Shown: in pieces, positions 16,759 to 25,650 of the stretch
Position numbering within the stretch: the stretch's first letter is position 1
Layout of the letters: the number at the start of each line of letters is the position of its first letter
Assembly (NCBI RefSeq): GCF_000239815.1
Contig: NZ_CAFK01000348.1
Span: forward strand, 1 to 37,745
Reading direction: 5' to 3'
Source of the DNA: Bradyrhizobium sp. STM 3843
GTDB lineage: Bacteria > Pseudomonadota > Alphaproteobacteria > Rhizobiales > Xanthobacteraceae
DNA length: 37,745 nucleotides
Notes under the pieces: generated by a model
Told to the model about the DNA's origin: nothing
Databases searched by the model: none
The model's input: only the letters and a program-made list of their open reading frames with translations
Position numbers and translations under genes: made by a program

Positions 16759-17770
16759 GCGTCAAATCCTGATGTGCCAAGTCCCGAGGTGCCAAGTCCC
16801 GAGGCGCCAAGTCCCGTTGCGCCAAGTCCTGTTGCGCCGAGTCCCACTTTGACGTTGCCGCGGACGCCACCTTTGCTGGTGGTCATGCCGGCGTGGAGAA
16901 ACAGCAGGAGTTCGGCCGCCGAGCGGCTGGTCGTGTGAGTCGTGAACAGCCAGTCGAGCTTGCCGGTCTCGGCGCGGATCTGGTCGCGATGCAGCGCGAC
17001 GCGGGCGACGTAATCTTCGGCCCAGCGCTCGGCGCGTCCCGCAATGATGACCTCGCCGCCTTCAGGCTCGACGAATTCGACGCGACCGGAATAGGGGAAG
17101 CTCTCCTCGGCCGGATCGACGACCTGCACCATCGTACCGTGCGCGCCCGACGCGGACAGGCCTGCCAGCATGGTTCTTATCTCGGCAATCGGTGACCAGA
17201 AATCGGACAGCACCACGATCTCGGCGAGCGCCGACGGCACGAAGGCGGGCGGCAGGCTCGGCCGGTCGGTCTCGTCATGCAGCATCGCCTGGGCGATCCG
17301 GTCGATCACGCTGCGGCTCGCAGTCGGGGTCAGCAGGCCGGGAATGCCGACGCGCTCGCCGCCGGCGACGAGCAGCTCGGCCAACGCAAAGGTCACGATC
17401 AGGGCACGTTCGAGCTTGCTGTCGCGCGCGCCTTTCGACGCAAACGTCATCGAGGGCGAGCGATCAGGCCAGATCCACACCGTGTGCGCAGCCTCCCATT
17501 CCTGCTCGCGCACATAGAGATGATCGTCCCGCGCCGAGCGCCGCCAGTCCACCCGCTGGGACGGCTCACCGGAGATGAAGCGGCGATATTGCCAGAAGTT
17601 TTCGCCTGGACCTGAACGCCGACGCCCATGCAGGCCGTGGATGACGTTGGCCGCGATCTGACGGGCTTCGAGCACCAGGCGCGGCAGAGAGGCGGCAAGC
17701 GTTCGACTTTCGCCGTCGGCACGCCGGATCGCGATGATTTCCTTGTCGGCGGGCTCTCGCGTTGCGGCCA

Positions 17771-17771
<1 letters not shown>
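16755..17771 (-). CDS. DUF58 domain-containing protein (VWA-like MoxR partner)
   Basis: A 338-residue cytoplasmic DUF58 protein. The family signature is clear: GENFWQYRRFISGEPSQRVDWRRSAR (57-81) and YVREQEWE. It also has a VWA metal-site motif D103-x-S105-x-S107 (WPDRSPS). DUF58 genes sit next to MoxR ATPases in most bacteria and are taken to be adaptor or substrate partners. The C-terminus is odd: five pentapeptides of the form GLG(A/T)(T/S), then GFDA, encoded by a 15-bp tandem repeat. The ATG at 17771 shares one base with the MoxR stop (TGATG), and its own stop overlaps the next start, so the three genes are translationally coupled. Confidence 0.92.
16759..16848 (-). repeat. 15-bp tandem repeat (minisatellite) at the DUF58/DUF4159 junction
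   Basis: Six direct copies of a 15-bp unit lie end to end. On the plus strand the consensus is G(T/C)GCCAAGTCCCG(A/T)(G/T); copies start at 16759 (degenerate), 16774, 16789, 16804, 16819 and 16834. The period is a multiple of three, so copy-number change keeps the DUF58 frame. The degenerate copy touches the DUF4159 start codon and supplies its AGGA ribosome binding site. Confidence 0.92.
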
Positions 17772-18769
<998 letters not shown>

Positions 18770-19048
18770 TCCGTCTCTCCTTTGCCCCGCAGCCTTTAAG
18801 TCTTTGACCGCCGATCCGCTCCATTTTCTGATGAAGCGGCTGCCAGTTTGCGCGAAGGCCCTGTATTCGTTGAGTTAAACTATCCCCATCTTATGGGCAT
18901 TCCTGGGGATTGACGGCATCACGATGTGGCGACCTCTACTTCAGCTATGCACGTCCGGAACTTTCGCTAGCCGTTCAGCGATGAGATCTGCACCATTCGT
19001 GCCACTGCCGATACCGCAAACACCGATACCGCAAGCTCAGAGGAAACC
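18770..19048. other. Divergent intergenic region, MoxR operon / DUF1285
   Basis: 279 bp between divergent genes, expected to hold both promoters. It contains the dyad ATCCCCA (18882-18888) / TGGGGAT (18904-18910) with a 15-nt spacer that itself can form CCCAT/ATGGG, and a 12-bp direct repeat CCGATACCGCAA at 19008-19019 and 19023-19034 just before the DUF1285 ribosome binding site. No convincing -35/-10 pair was identified. Confidence 0.5.
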
Positions 19049-19660
19049 ATGGCGAACCAAGGGCAGACCACAGATCCTGCGACGGCTCCAGGCCTCGACC
19101 GCCTGACCGCCGCCGCCAGCACGGCCACCGCATCCGGAAAACTGCCTCCGGTGCATCTGTGGAATCCGCCATTTTGCGGCGATCTCGATATCCGAATCGC
19201 CTCTGATGGTAGCTGGAGCTACATGGGCACGCCAATCGGCCGGCCCGCGCTGGTGCGGCTGTTCTCAACAATTCTCAAGCGCGAAGGCAACAATTATTTT
19301 CTGGTCACCCCGGTGGAGAAGGTCGGCATTCGCGTCGATGACGCGCCTTTCATGGCCGTAGAAATGCGGGTAGAGCGAGACGAACGGGGCCGGCTGCTGC
19401 ATTTCCGGACCAATGTCGAGGATTGGGTGGCGTGCGACGTGGCGCATCGCTTGCGCTTCGAACCGGGCGAAGCCGGCGGGCTCACGCCCTATCTGCACGT
19501 TCGCGCCGATCTTTGGGCCAAGGTCACCCGGTCGCTCTACTATGAGCTGGTTGACATGGGCGAGGAGCGGATGATCGATGGTCGTGCGGTGTTTGGCGTG
19601 GAGTCGGGCGGCGAATTCTTCCCGATGGCGGATGCGGAAGAGGTGAGGGCCGCAGGTTGA
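19049..19660 (+). CDS. DUF1285 domain-containing protein
   Basis: A 203-residue soluble protein of the DUF1285 family, seen in WNPPFCGDLDIRIASDGSWSYMGTPIGR (near 45-72) and LFSTILKREGNNYFLVTPVEKVGIRVDDAPF. This family is conserved in proteobacteria, small and cytoplasmic, and has no proven function. The first 35 residues are Ala/Thr-rich and probably disordered. The ATG at 19049 is preceded by AGAGGAAA. It begins a plus-strand run (DUF1285, CoA pyrophosphatase, DUF6111, cca) whose members overlap or nearly touch, so it likely belongs to one transcript with the tRNA-repair enzyme. Confidence 0.9.
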   Translation: MANQGQTTDPATAPGLDRLTAAASTATASGKLPPVHLWNPPFCGDLDIRIASDGSWSYMGTPIGRPALVRLFSTILKREGNNYFLVTPVEKVGIRVDDAPFMAVEMRVERDERGRLLHFRTNVEDWVACDVAHRLRFEPGEAGGLTPYLHVRADLWAKVTRSLYYELVDMGEERMIDGRAVFGVESGGEFFPMADAEEVRAAG

Positions 19661-19668
19661 ACGAGGCC

Positions 19669-20328
19669 ATGGTGAGGGACAAGGCGGCTGTGCTCAGCTC
19701 GGCCGAGTTTTTCGAGCGCGGCCGCGACCGGCTGCGGTTCGACGTTCCGGCAGCGCTGCTCGATCCGGATCTCATTCCACAGAGCGGTGATGCCGGCACC
19801 GACCGCATGCTCGAGATCATCGCGCGGGAGCAGCCGATCCGCCCCGCAGCGGTGCTGATTCCGGTGGTCGATCATCCCGAGCCCACGGTGCTCCTGACCC
19901 AGCGCTCGGCGCATCTGTCCAGCCACGCCGGGCAGATCGCCTTTCCCGGCGGCAAGATCGACGTCACCGACGCCTCGCCGCTCGATGCCGCCTTGCGCGA
20001 GGCCGAGGAGGAGGTCGGGCTTGCGCGCGGGTTCGTCGATCCGATCGGCTATCTCGACGTCTATGGCACTGCGTTCGGTTTTCGCATTCTGCCGACGCTG
20101 GCGCGGGTGCGGCCCGGCTTCACGCTCAAGATCAATCAGGGTGAGGTCGACGACGCCTTCGAGGTGCCGTTGTCCTTCCTGATGAATCCGGCCAATCACC
20201 AGCTGCACAGCAAAGAATTCCGCGGCATGGAGCGGATCTATTACGCGATGCCGTTCGCGGAACGCTATATCTGGGGCGCGACAGCCGGTATCCTGCGGTT
20301 GTTGTATGAGCGGATCTACCTGTCATGA
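19669..20328 (+). CDS. CoA pyrophosphatase (Nudix)
   Basis: A 219-residue Nudix enzyme that hydrolyses CoA and its derivatives to phosphopantetheine and 3',5'-ADP. The CoA-specific motif LLTQRSAHLSSHAGQIAFPGG runs straight into the Nudix box GGKIDVTD...ALREAEEEVGL, both intact. ATG 19669 is listed; a TTG at 19657 overlaps the DUF1285 stop, has a TGAGGG ribosome binding site 7 nt upstream and would add four residues, so it is a real alternative. The gene ends in an ATGA overlap with DUF6111. Confidence 0.92.
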   Translation: MVRDKAAVLSSAEFFERGRDRLRFDVPAALLDPDLIPQSGDAGTDRMLEIIAREQPIRPAAVLIPVVDHPEPTVLLTQRSAHLSSHAGQIAFPGGKIDVTDASPLDAALREAEEEVGLARGFVDPIGYLDVYGTAFGFRILPTLARVRPGFTLKINQGEVDDAFEVPLSFLMNPANHQLHSKEFRGMERIYYAMPFAERYIWGATAGILRLLYERIYLS

Positions 20329-20588
20329 TCCGCCCGGTGCTGACGGAAATCGGGATTTTCCTCATTCCCTTTGCCGTCTATGTGCTGTTTCTGCTGGCGA
20401 CCCGCTCCGGGCTGTTCGTACCGGCCGCATGGCCCCTGGCCTTGATCGCGAAGCTGACCGTGGCGGCGCTGGTGCTGGTCATTGTGAGCCTGGTCATGCT
20501 GGCTGAATTTTCCGGCGCGCCGCCGAACTCCACCTACACGCCGGCGCATATCGAGAATGGCAGGCTCGTGCCCGGAGTCGAGCGATGA
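20325..20588 (+). CDS. DUF6111 family small membrane protein
   Basis: An 87-residue inner-membrane protein with two hydrophobic helices (about 5-28 and 35-60) and a short polar tail (SGAPPNSTYTPAHIENGRLVPGVER) that should be on one side of the membrane. The PPNSTYTPAH...G(R/K)(L/I)VPG tail is the DUF6111 signature, an alphaproteobacterial family found between the CoA pyrophosphatase and cca genes. It overlaps both neighbours by 4 bp (ATGA), so it is translationally coupled to them. Function is unknown. Confidence 0.88.
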   Translation: MIRPVLTEIGIFLIPFAVYVLFLLATRSGLFVPAAWPLALIAKLTVAALVLVIVSLVMLAEFSGAPPNSTYTPAHIENGRLVPGVER

Positions 20589-21838
20589 CGGATGCGCGTG
20601 TGCTGGACGCGCCCTGGCTGAGATCCGGCCCCGCCGCGCGCGTACTGGCGCTCTTGAACTGCGTCGGCGAGGAGGCGCGTGTGGTCGGCGGCGCCGTGCG
20701 CAACGCGCTGCTCGGCATTCCCATCGGCGATATCGATATCGCCACCACGGCGCTGCCGACGGAAGTGGTCCGTCGCGCCAAAGCGGCCTCCATCAAGAGC
20801 GTGCCGACCGGCATCGACCACGGCACCGTGACGCTGGTGCTCGAAGGTCACCCGTTCGAGGTCACGACCTTGCGCTTGGACACCGAGACTTTCGGCCGCA
20901 AGGCCAAGGTCGAGTTCGGCCGCGACTGGGTCGGCGATGCGCATCGGCGCGACTTCACCATGAACGCGCTCTCGGTGAGCGCTGACGGCATCATCCATGA
21001 CTATGTCGGCGGCCTTGCCGACATCGCCGCGCGCCGCGTCCGCTTCATCGGCGATCCCGCCCAGCGCATCGCCGAGGATTACTTGCGGATCCTCCGCTTC
21101 TTCCGCATCCATGCCGCCTTCGGTCATGGTGAGCCCGACCGCGACGGTTATCTCGCCTGTATCGCCGCACGCGCAGGATTGGCCACGCTCTCGGCCGAGC
21201 GGGTGCGCATGGAAATGCTGAAGCTTGTCGTCACCGATGGTGCGGTCGGTGCGATCACCGCAATGACGGATGGCGGCCTGCTGACGTCGATTCTGGGCGG
21301 CGTGGTCTATCTCGGTCCGTTCGCGGCGATGATCGAGGCCGAGCGGCAGTCGGCGCTTCCGCCTCACCCGATCCGGCGCCTGGCGGCGCTTGCGGTTGCC
21401 GTCACCGAGGATGCCCGCCGGCTCGGCACGCGGCTCAAGCTCTCCAATGCCGAGACCAAGGCGCTGGATTCGATGGGGCATCGCTGGTGGCGCTTCGCCT
21501 CGGCGGACGAAGCGCGGGCGCGGCGGCTGCTCTATCGGCTCGGCGAAGCGAACTACCGCGATCGCCTGCTGCTCGGCTGGGCGCGGGCGGGCCGCGATCG
21601 CAGCGATCCGCGCTGGTGCGATCTGGCGCTGTTGCCGCAGCGCTTCACGCCGCCGAAATTCCCGCTCAAGGCGGCCGATTTCATCGCCCGCGGCATCGCC
21701 GAGGGCCCGCTGCTCGGTCACGTGCTGACGCTCGCCGAGGACGCCTGGCTGGCCGCGGATTTCCCGCTCGATGAGCCGCGCCTGCACGCGATCGCCGATC
21801 AGGCCGCGGCGCGCATTCATCGCGACGGGCGGTCGTAG
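20585..21838 (+). CDS. cca: CCA tRNA nucleotidyltransferase
   Basis: A 417-residue class II nucleotidyltransferase that builds or repairs the 3' CCA end of tRNAs using CTP and ATP. Motifs in order are GGAVRN (35-40), the catalytic D49-I-D51 (DIDIAT), RRDFTMNAL (121-129, base selection) and RILRFFR (168-174). The C-terminal half is helical and tRNA-binding. Class II bacterial enzymes can be either CCA-adding or poly(A) polymerase; the position in the CoA pyrophosphatase-DUF6111 cluster is the usual place for the alphaproteobacterial cca gene. It starts within the DUF6111 stop (ATGA) and ends 34 bp from the convergent bacA. Confidence 0.95.
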   Translation: MTDARVLDAPWLRSGPAARVLALLNCVGEEARVVGGAVRNALLGIPIGDIDIATTALPTEVVRRAKAASIKSVPTGIDHGTVTLVLEGHPFEVTTLRLDTETFGRKAKVEFGRDWVGDAHRRDFTMNALSVSADGIIHDYVGGLADIAARRVRFIGDPAQRIAEDYLRILRFFRIHAAFGHGEPDRDGYLACIAARAGLATLSAERVRMEMLKLVVTDGAVGAITAMTDGGLLTSILGGVVYLGPFAAMIEAERQSALPPHPIRRLAALAVAVTEDARRLGTRLKLSNAETKALDSMGHRWWRFASADEARARRLLYRLGEANYRDRLLLGWARAGRDRSDPRWCDLALLPQRFTPPKFPLKAADFIARGIAEGPLLGHVLTLAEDAWLAADFPLDEPRLHAIADQAAARIHRDGRS

Positions 21839-21872
21839 AGCTCCGGGCTATCTGCGCGCGCGACGGTCAACG

Positions 21873-23093
21873 TCAGGTCAGGGACACGGGCTCCGTCTCC
21901 GCCTCGATCGATGGCAGCGGCTCGCCGTGGAGCTTGGCCTCGAACGAACGCAATCGCTGATAGATCGAAATCAGCTCGACGATGGTGCTCCATGCATTCA
22001 CGAGATACTGGAACGAGGTTCTGACCTGGGTGAATGCATTGAGGATCTGGTTCATCGCACCCAGCGTGATCTTGCCGGCAATGATCGTGGGCGCAAGCAG
22101 GACGTAGGGAAAGATAACGTCGGTCTGCAAGTAGACGATCCGGCCGACGTTGAAATACATGAAGTTGAGATAGAGCCGGAAATAGTTCCTGCGGATGTTG
22201 GCGAACAGCACGCTCAGGGTCGGCGGATCAGCGCGCGCCGGATCATCCTCGCCGAGCACGAGTTCTTTTCTATAGGCTGCTTCGACCCGCTGGTTGAAGA
22301 ACTCGATCCCCGGGAGGCGGATGCCGATCAGCGCAAGCACGCCGGTGCCGAGCACCGACCAGATCACGGCGGCAAACACCAGCGGATACGGAATGGAGCC
22401 GATCAGCGGCAGCTCGGTGACATTGCTGGACAGCTTCACGAGAACCGGCAGGAAAGCCAACAGCGTCAGCACGGCGCTGATGAGGTTGACCCCGAGACCC
22501 TCCACGGTGCTTGCGAACCGCATCGTGTCCTCTTGCACGCGCTGCGAGGCGCCTTCGATCGCGCGCAGCCGTGGCCAGTTCGCAACATAGTAGTCGTTCA
22601 TCGCCGTCCGCCAGCGGAATATGTAGTGGCTGACGAAGAAACGGGTCAGCACGCCGACCACGACTGCCACGAAAGCAATGCCGGCGAAGGTCGATAGCTG
22701 GCTGTAGAAGCGTTCGACGGTGACCGGAGCCGATTTGGACAGCGCAGCCTGCACCAGATCGTAGAACGGTCCGTACCAGCTGTTGATGGCCACGCTGACC
22801 TGCACCTGAAAATAGGTGGTGAACAGAATCAGCGAGGAGCCGAGGATGGACCAGTTTGCCCAGGGATGTGGGGCGAGCCGCATCCATGCGGTCGCGAAGA
22901 TCGCCACGCACAGCACAAAATAGGCATCGAACCAAAGCGCTGGCGGCGCCCAGAACGTTGCCAGTCCGACCGGCTTTTCAGGGGCCTGAAACAGCTCGTT
23001 CGCATAGCCGTACCAGATCACCATCGCGAAAACGGTCCAGGCGACCGCAGAAAGAAAGAACAGCCTGGGTCGGGGGAAGAATGAGACGAACAT
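21873..23093 (-). CDS. bacA: BacA/SbmA family peptide transporter
   Basis: A 406-residue inner-membrane protein, exactly the length of E. coli SbmA. It has about seven to eight membrane helices and no nucleotide-binding domain, so it is the proton-driven BacA/SbmA type and not the ATPase-fused BclA type. Family marks include the start MFVSFFPRPRLFFLSA, NSWYGPFYDLVQ, FRWRTAMNDYYVANWPRLRAIEGASQRVQEDT, and FTQVRTSFQYLVNAWSTIVEL. BacA imports proline-rich and other antimicrobial peptides, and in rhizobia such transporters protect against host peptides in nodules. ATG 23093 fits the family start; an upstream GTG at 23123 is rejected. It follows a 517-bp non-coding leader. Confidence 0.94.
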   Translation of the reverse strand: MFVSFFPRPRLFFLSAVAWTVFAMVIWYGYANELFQAPEKPVGLATFWAPPALWFDAYFVLCVAIFATAWMRLAPHPWANWSILGSSLILFTTYFQVQVSVAINSWYGPFYDLVQAALSKSAPVTVERFYSQLSTFAGIAFVAVVVGVLTRFFVSHYIFRWRTAMNDYYVANWPRLRAIEGASQRVQEDTMRFASTVEGLGVNLISAVLTLLAFLPVLVKLSSNVTELPLIGSIPYPLVFAAVIWSVLGTGVLALIGIRLPGIEFFNQRVEAAYRKELVLGEDDPARADPPTLSVLFANIRRNYFRLYLNFMYFNVGRIVYLQTDVIFPYVLLAPTIIAGKITLGAMNQILNAFTQVRTSFQYLVNAWSTIVELISIYQRLRSFEAKLHGEPLPSIEAETEPVSLT

Positions 23094-23610
23094 GGTCCTC
23101 AGGGCGGTGAGGGCAGCCGACACTCATCGATGCGGCCTTGCTGCCCGGATGACGACAAGTACTCAGGTCCTGGTGCCCCGGCGCTCACTTTCGCATCCCT
23201 TTTGGAGCACTCTTCATCTGGAGCACTCTTGCGAATGTTGGGCCAGGGGAACAACGGCCAACTCATTTGTTGTGTGTAGCTGTGGACTTGACCGTTGCTA
23301 CGGAAATCCCGGCCAAGGCGCGACCGCAAGTCCGCGATACCACGGATCACTCCTACGGATCACCGCAGGCAAAATGCAAGCCAATTCGAGGCCGCGGTCC
23401 GGCCCTGGAGCTCAGTCGACCAGCATTTTGGGACATGACGGGGCGCGCTTTGGTCTGCGCCTTCCTCACCGACACGACAATGATGGCTTGCGGGTGGAAC
23501 GGCTTTGTCCACGTCCTTGTCAACGCATTGCCGAGAGGCCGCCATTGGCTACGCGTTCGATGCAATTGCAGTCCTTGCGCCCAACGGTGAGCTCCCGCTT
23601 GGCGCCAGCG
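23094..23610. other. Long intergenic region upstream of bacA
   Basis: 517 bp between the HAD gene and bacA, both on the minus strand. No convincing gene is present; a 70-codon minus-strand reading frame at 23353-23565 is possible but unsupported. It contains two copies of TGGAGCACTCTT (23203-23214 and 23219-23230, 16-bp period) about 110-140 bp before the bacA start, in a stretch of lower GC than the neighbours. The bacA promoter is expected here, but no clear elements could be assigned. Confidence 0.5.
23203..23230. repeat. 12-bp direct repeat in the bacA upstream region
   Basis: TGGAGCACTCTT occurs twice with a 4-bp spacer (CATC). The centre-to-centre distance of 16 bp is not a whole helical turn. 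It could be a pair of regulator half-sites for bacA or a chance slippage duplication. Confidence 0.5.
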
Positions 23611-24369
23611 CTATTTGCTGACGTTCGGCACCAGCTCGGTCAGCGAGCGGATGATGCGGTCGGGCCTGACAGTCGAGCCTTCGGGCAGGCCGTCGCCATG
23701 GACGTCGATCCAGATCGCGTAGATGCCGAGCTTCTGGGGCGCTACGATTTCCCATTCCAGATTGTCGCCGACCATCCAGGTGTCAGCAGGCCCGACGCCG
23801 AGCGCCTGCATCGCGTGCAGATAGGCGCGCTCCTCCGGCTTGCCGAAACCGTGCTCGCCCTCGATCTGGATGTGATCGAAGCGGTGCGCCAGTGCGAAGC
23901 GCTCGATCTTGGCGCGCTGCATGTCGGCGGCGCCGTTGGTCACCAGTGCGAGCTTGACGCCGCGCGCCTTCAATTCGTCGATCGCCTCATGCGCGCCGGG
24001 GAACACGAACATCTGCTCTTCGCGATAACTGGTAAAGCGGTCGCCGATGCGCACGGCGAGGTCGTCAGGCAGCGCGCGGCCGCCCGCCGCGGCGAGCGCT
24101 GCAAAGCCGCCCTTCACCACGAGCTGCCGCGCCTCGATCAGCTTCAGCCGCCATTCGGCGCCGGCCTTGGACCAGAACTCGCGCGCCGCGCCGGTGATCG
24201 CAGCAGCCACCATCTGCGCCTCGTAAGGGGCGATCTCATCGGCGAATTCAGTGGAGATGATGGTCCAGGCGAGCTCGGGTCTGGCATAGGCCGACAGGAT
24301 GGTGTCGTCCATGTCGATCAGCATGGCGCGGGGCAGGGCAGGGGTCATCGGAGTTAAGTTTACGGCCAT
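23611..24369 (-). CDS. HAD family hydrolase
   Basis: A 252-residue cytoplasmic haloacid-dehalogenase-superfamily phosphatase. Motif I is DMDDT (nucleophile is the first Asp), motif II is the TNG of LALVTNGAAD, motif III Lys is in GFGKPE, and motif IV is GDN in MVGDNLEWEI. The helical cap lies between motifs I and II, so it is subfamily I. Substrate unknown; relatives include pyrimidine 5'-nucleotidases and phosphoglycolate-type phosphatases. The ATG at 24369 lies within the last codons of hemF (10-bp overlap), with AGGTGA close upstream, so its translation is coupled to hemF. Confidence 0.9.
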   Translation of the reverse strand: MAVNLTPMTPALPRAMLIDMDDTILSAYARPELAWTIISTEFADEIAPYEAQMVAAAITGAAREFWSKAGAEWRLKLIEARQLVVKGGFAALAAAGGRALPDDLAVRIGDRFTSYREEQMFVFPGAHEAIDELKARGVKLALVTNGAADMQRAKIERFALAHRFDHIQIEGEHGFGKPEERAYLHAMQALGVGPADTWMVGDNLEWEIVAPQKLGIYAIWIDVHGDGLPEGSTVRPDRIIRSLTELVPNVSK

Positions 24370-25244
24370 TTCACCTGGGGTGGCATCGACGACAGGATGG
24401 ACTCGACATTGCCGCCGGTCTTGAGCCCGAAGGTGGTCCCGCGGTCATAGAGCAGGTTGAACTCGACATAGCGCCCGCGACGGATCAGCTGCTCCTCGCG
24501 ATCAGCCTCGGTCCAGGGCGTCGAGAAATTGCGCCGCACCAGTTCGGGATAGATCGCAAGGAAGGCACGGCCGACATCCTGCGTGAAGGCGAAATCGGCG
24601 CTCCAGTCGCCGGAGTCATGATGGTCGTAGAAGATGCCGCCGATGCCGCGCGGCTCCTTCCGGTGCGGCAGATAGAAATATTCGTCGCACCATTTCTTGT
24701 ACCACTCATAGTCGGCAACGGGATGGGCGCTGCAGGCTTTCTTCATGGCGGCATGGAAGGCGACCGTGTCCGGGTCCTCCTGATTGCGTCTGCGATCGAG
24801 CACCGGCGTCAAATCCGCGCCGCCGCCGAACCACGCTTTGGTTGTCACGACAAAGCGCGTGTTCATGTGCACGGCGGGCACATGTGGTGACCACATATGG
24901 GCGATCAGCGAGATGCCGGATGCCCAGAACCGCGGATCGTCCGCGGCGCCAGGAATCTGGCCGCGGAATTCGGGGCCGAACTCGCCATGTACGGTGGAGC
25001 AGTGCACGCCGACCTTTTCGAACAGCCGGCCATGCATCATGCCCATCACGCCGCCGCCGCCCTTGGCGCCGGAATGGTCGGTGCGCTCCCAGGGTGTGCG
25101 GACGAAGCGACCGGGCGCGCCCGGATAGAGCTCAGGAGGCGCCTCGTCCTCCAGCCGCTCGAAGGCCAGGCAGATGTCGTCGCGCAGGCGCTCGAACCAG
25201 GCTCGCGCGGTCGCCTTGCGGTGTTCGATTGCGGCGATGTCCAT
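24360..25244 (-). CDS. hemF: Oxygen-dependent coproporphyrinogen III oxidase
   Basis: Converts coproporphyrinogen III to protoporphyrinogen IX using O2 in haem biosynthesis; a soluble cytoplasmic enzyme. The 294-residue product has the family signature KKWCDEYFYLPHRKEPRG followed by IGGIFYD, the conserved AVHMNTRFV and the FGGGADLTP loop. ATG 25244 is chosen because GGGGAAGG lies just upstream; a longer frame to 25334 has no support. It lies 19 bp after queD and overlaps the HAD gene. Haem supply fits the nearby cytochrome bc1 genes. Confidence 0.97.
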   Translation of the reverse strand: MDIAAIEHRKATARAWFERLRDDICLAFERLEDEAPPELYPGAPGRFVRTPWERTDHSGAKGGGGVMGMMHGRLFEKVGVHCSTVHGEFGPEFRGQIPGAADDPRFWASGISLIAHMWSPHVPAVHMNTRFVVTTKAWFGGGADLTPVLDRRRNQEDPDTVAFHAAMKKACSAHPVADYEWYKKWCDEYFYLPHRKEPRGIGGIFYDHHDSGDWSADFAFTQDVGRAFLAIYPELVRRNFSTPWTEADREEQLIRRGRYVEFNLLYDRGTTFGLKTGGNVESILSSMPPQVKWP

Positions 25245-25263
25245 TGGCCTTCCCCTGACCGAC

Positions 25264-25632
25264 CTATGCTTCGGGCCCATAATACGTGCAGGTCTCGCGG
25301 CAACTGTCGCGATGGACGCTGACCTTGGTGACATGGCCGATATGCCGGACCCGCTCGTAGATGAACCGCGACAGGTTCTCGAGCGTCGGCAATCCGATCG
25401 CCTCGATCTTGTTCAGGAACTTGTGATCGAGCATCTTCTGGATCTCGGCCAGGCGTTCCGTCAGCACGCCGAAATCCACCACCATGCCGGTGTCCGGATT
25501 GGTCGTGTTGCCGCGCACCGTCACCTCGGCGCGGAAGGAGTGGCCGTGGATCTCCTGGCTGGCTTCGCCGAGCGTCGTGATCGGCAGCGTATGCGCGGCC
25601 TCGAAGGTGAACGATTTGGTCAATTCCCACAT
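25264..25632 (-). CDS. queD: 6-carboxytetrahydropterin synthase QueD-like (PTPS family)
   Basis: A 122-residue pterin synthase fold protein, expected to turn dihydroneopterin triphosphate into 6-carboxytetrahydropterin for queuosine. Zinc ligands are His14, His29 and His31 (FEAAH...HGH), and the Asp69-His70 pair (LDHKFLN) and RETCT end are kept. The catalytic Cys found four residues before HGH in E. coli QueD (C-x3-HGH) is Ser25 here. Being next to queE argues for a real QueD role by an altered active site, or for a related PTPS-family reaction. ATG 25632 is chosen, 18 bp after queE; its ribosome binding site is weak. Confidence 0.88.
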   Translation of the reverse strand: MWELTKSFTFEAAHTLPITTLGEASQEIHGHSFRAEVTVRGNTTNPDTGMVVDFGVLTERLAEIQKMLDHKFLNKIEAIGLPTLENLSRFIYERVRHIGHVTKVSVHRDSCRETCTYYGPEA

Positions 25633-25650
25633 CGTGAACGTCAAAATCCT

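Noticed and set aside
16759..16848. Possible CRISPR array
   Set aside because: Units are 15 bp, directly adjacent with no spacers, and in frame inside a coding sequence.
18924..19106. 60-codon plus-strand frame upstream of DUF1285
   Set aside because: Overlaps the DUF1285 start in another frame, with no ribosome binding site or recognisable sequence.
23092..24357. 421-codon plus-strand frame from the bacA start through the HAD gene
   Set aside because: Runs antisense through the HAD gene; low-complexity product and no start signal.
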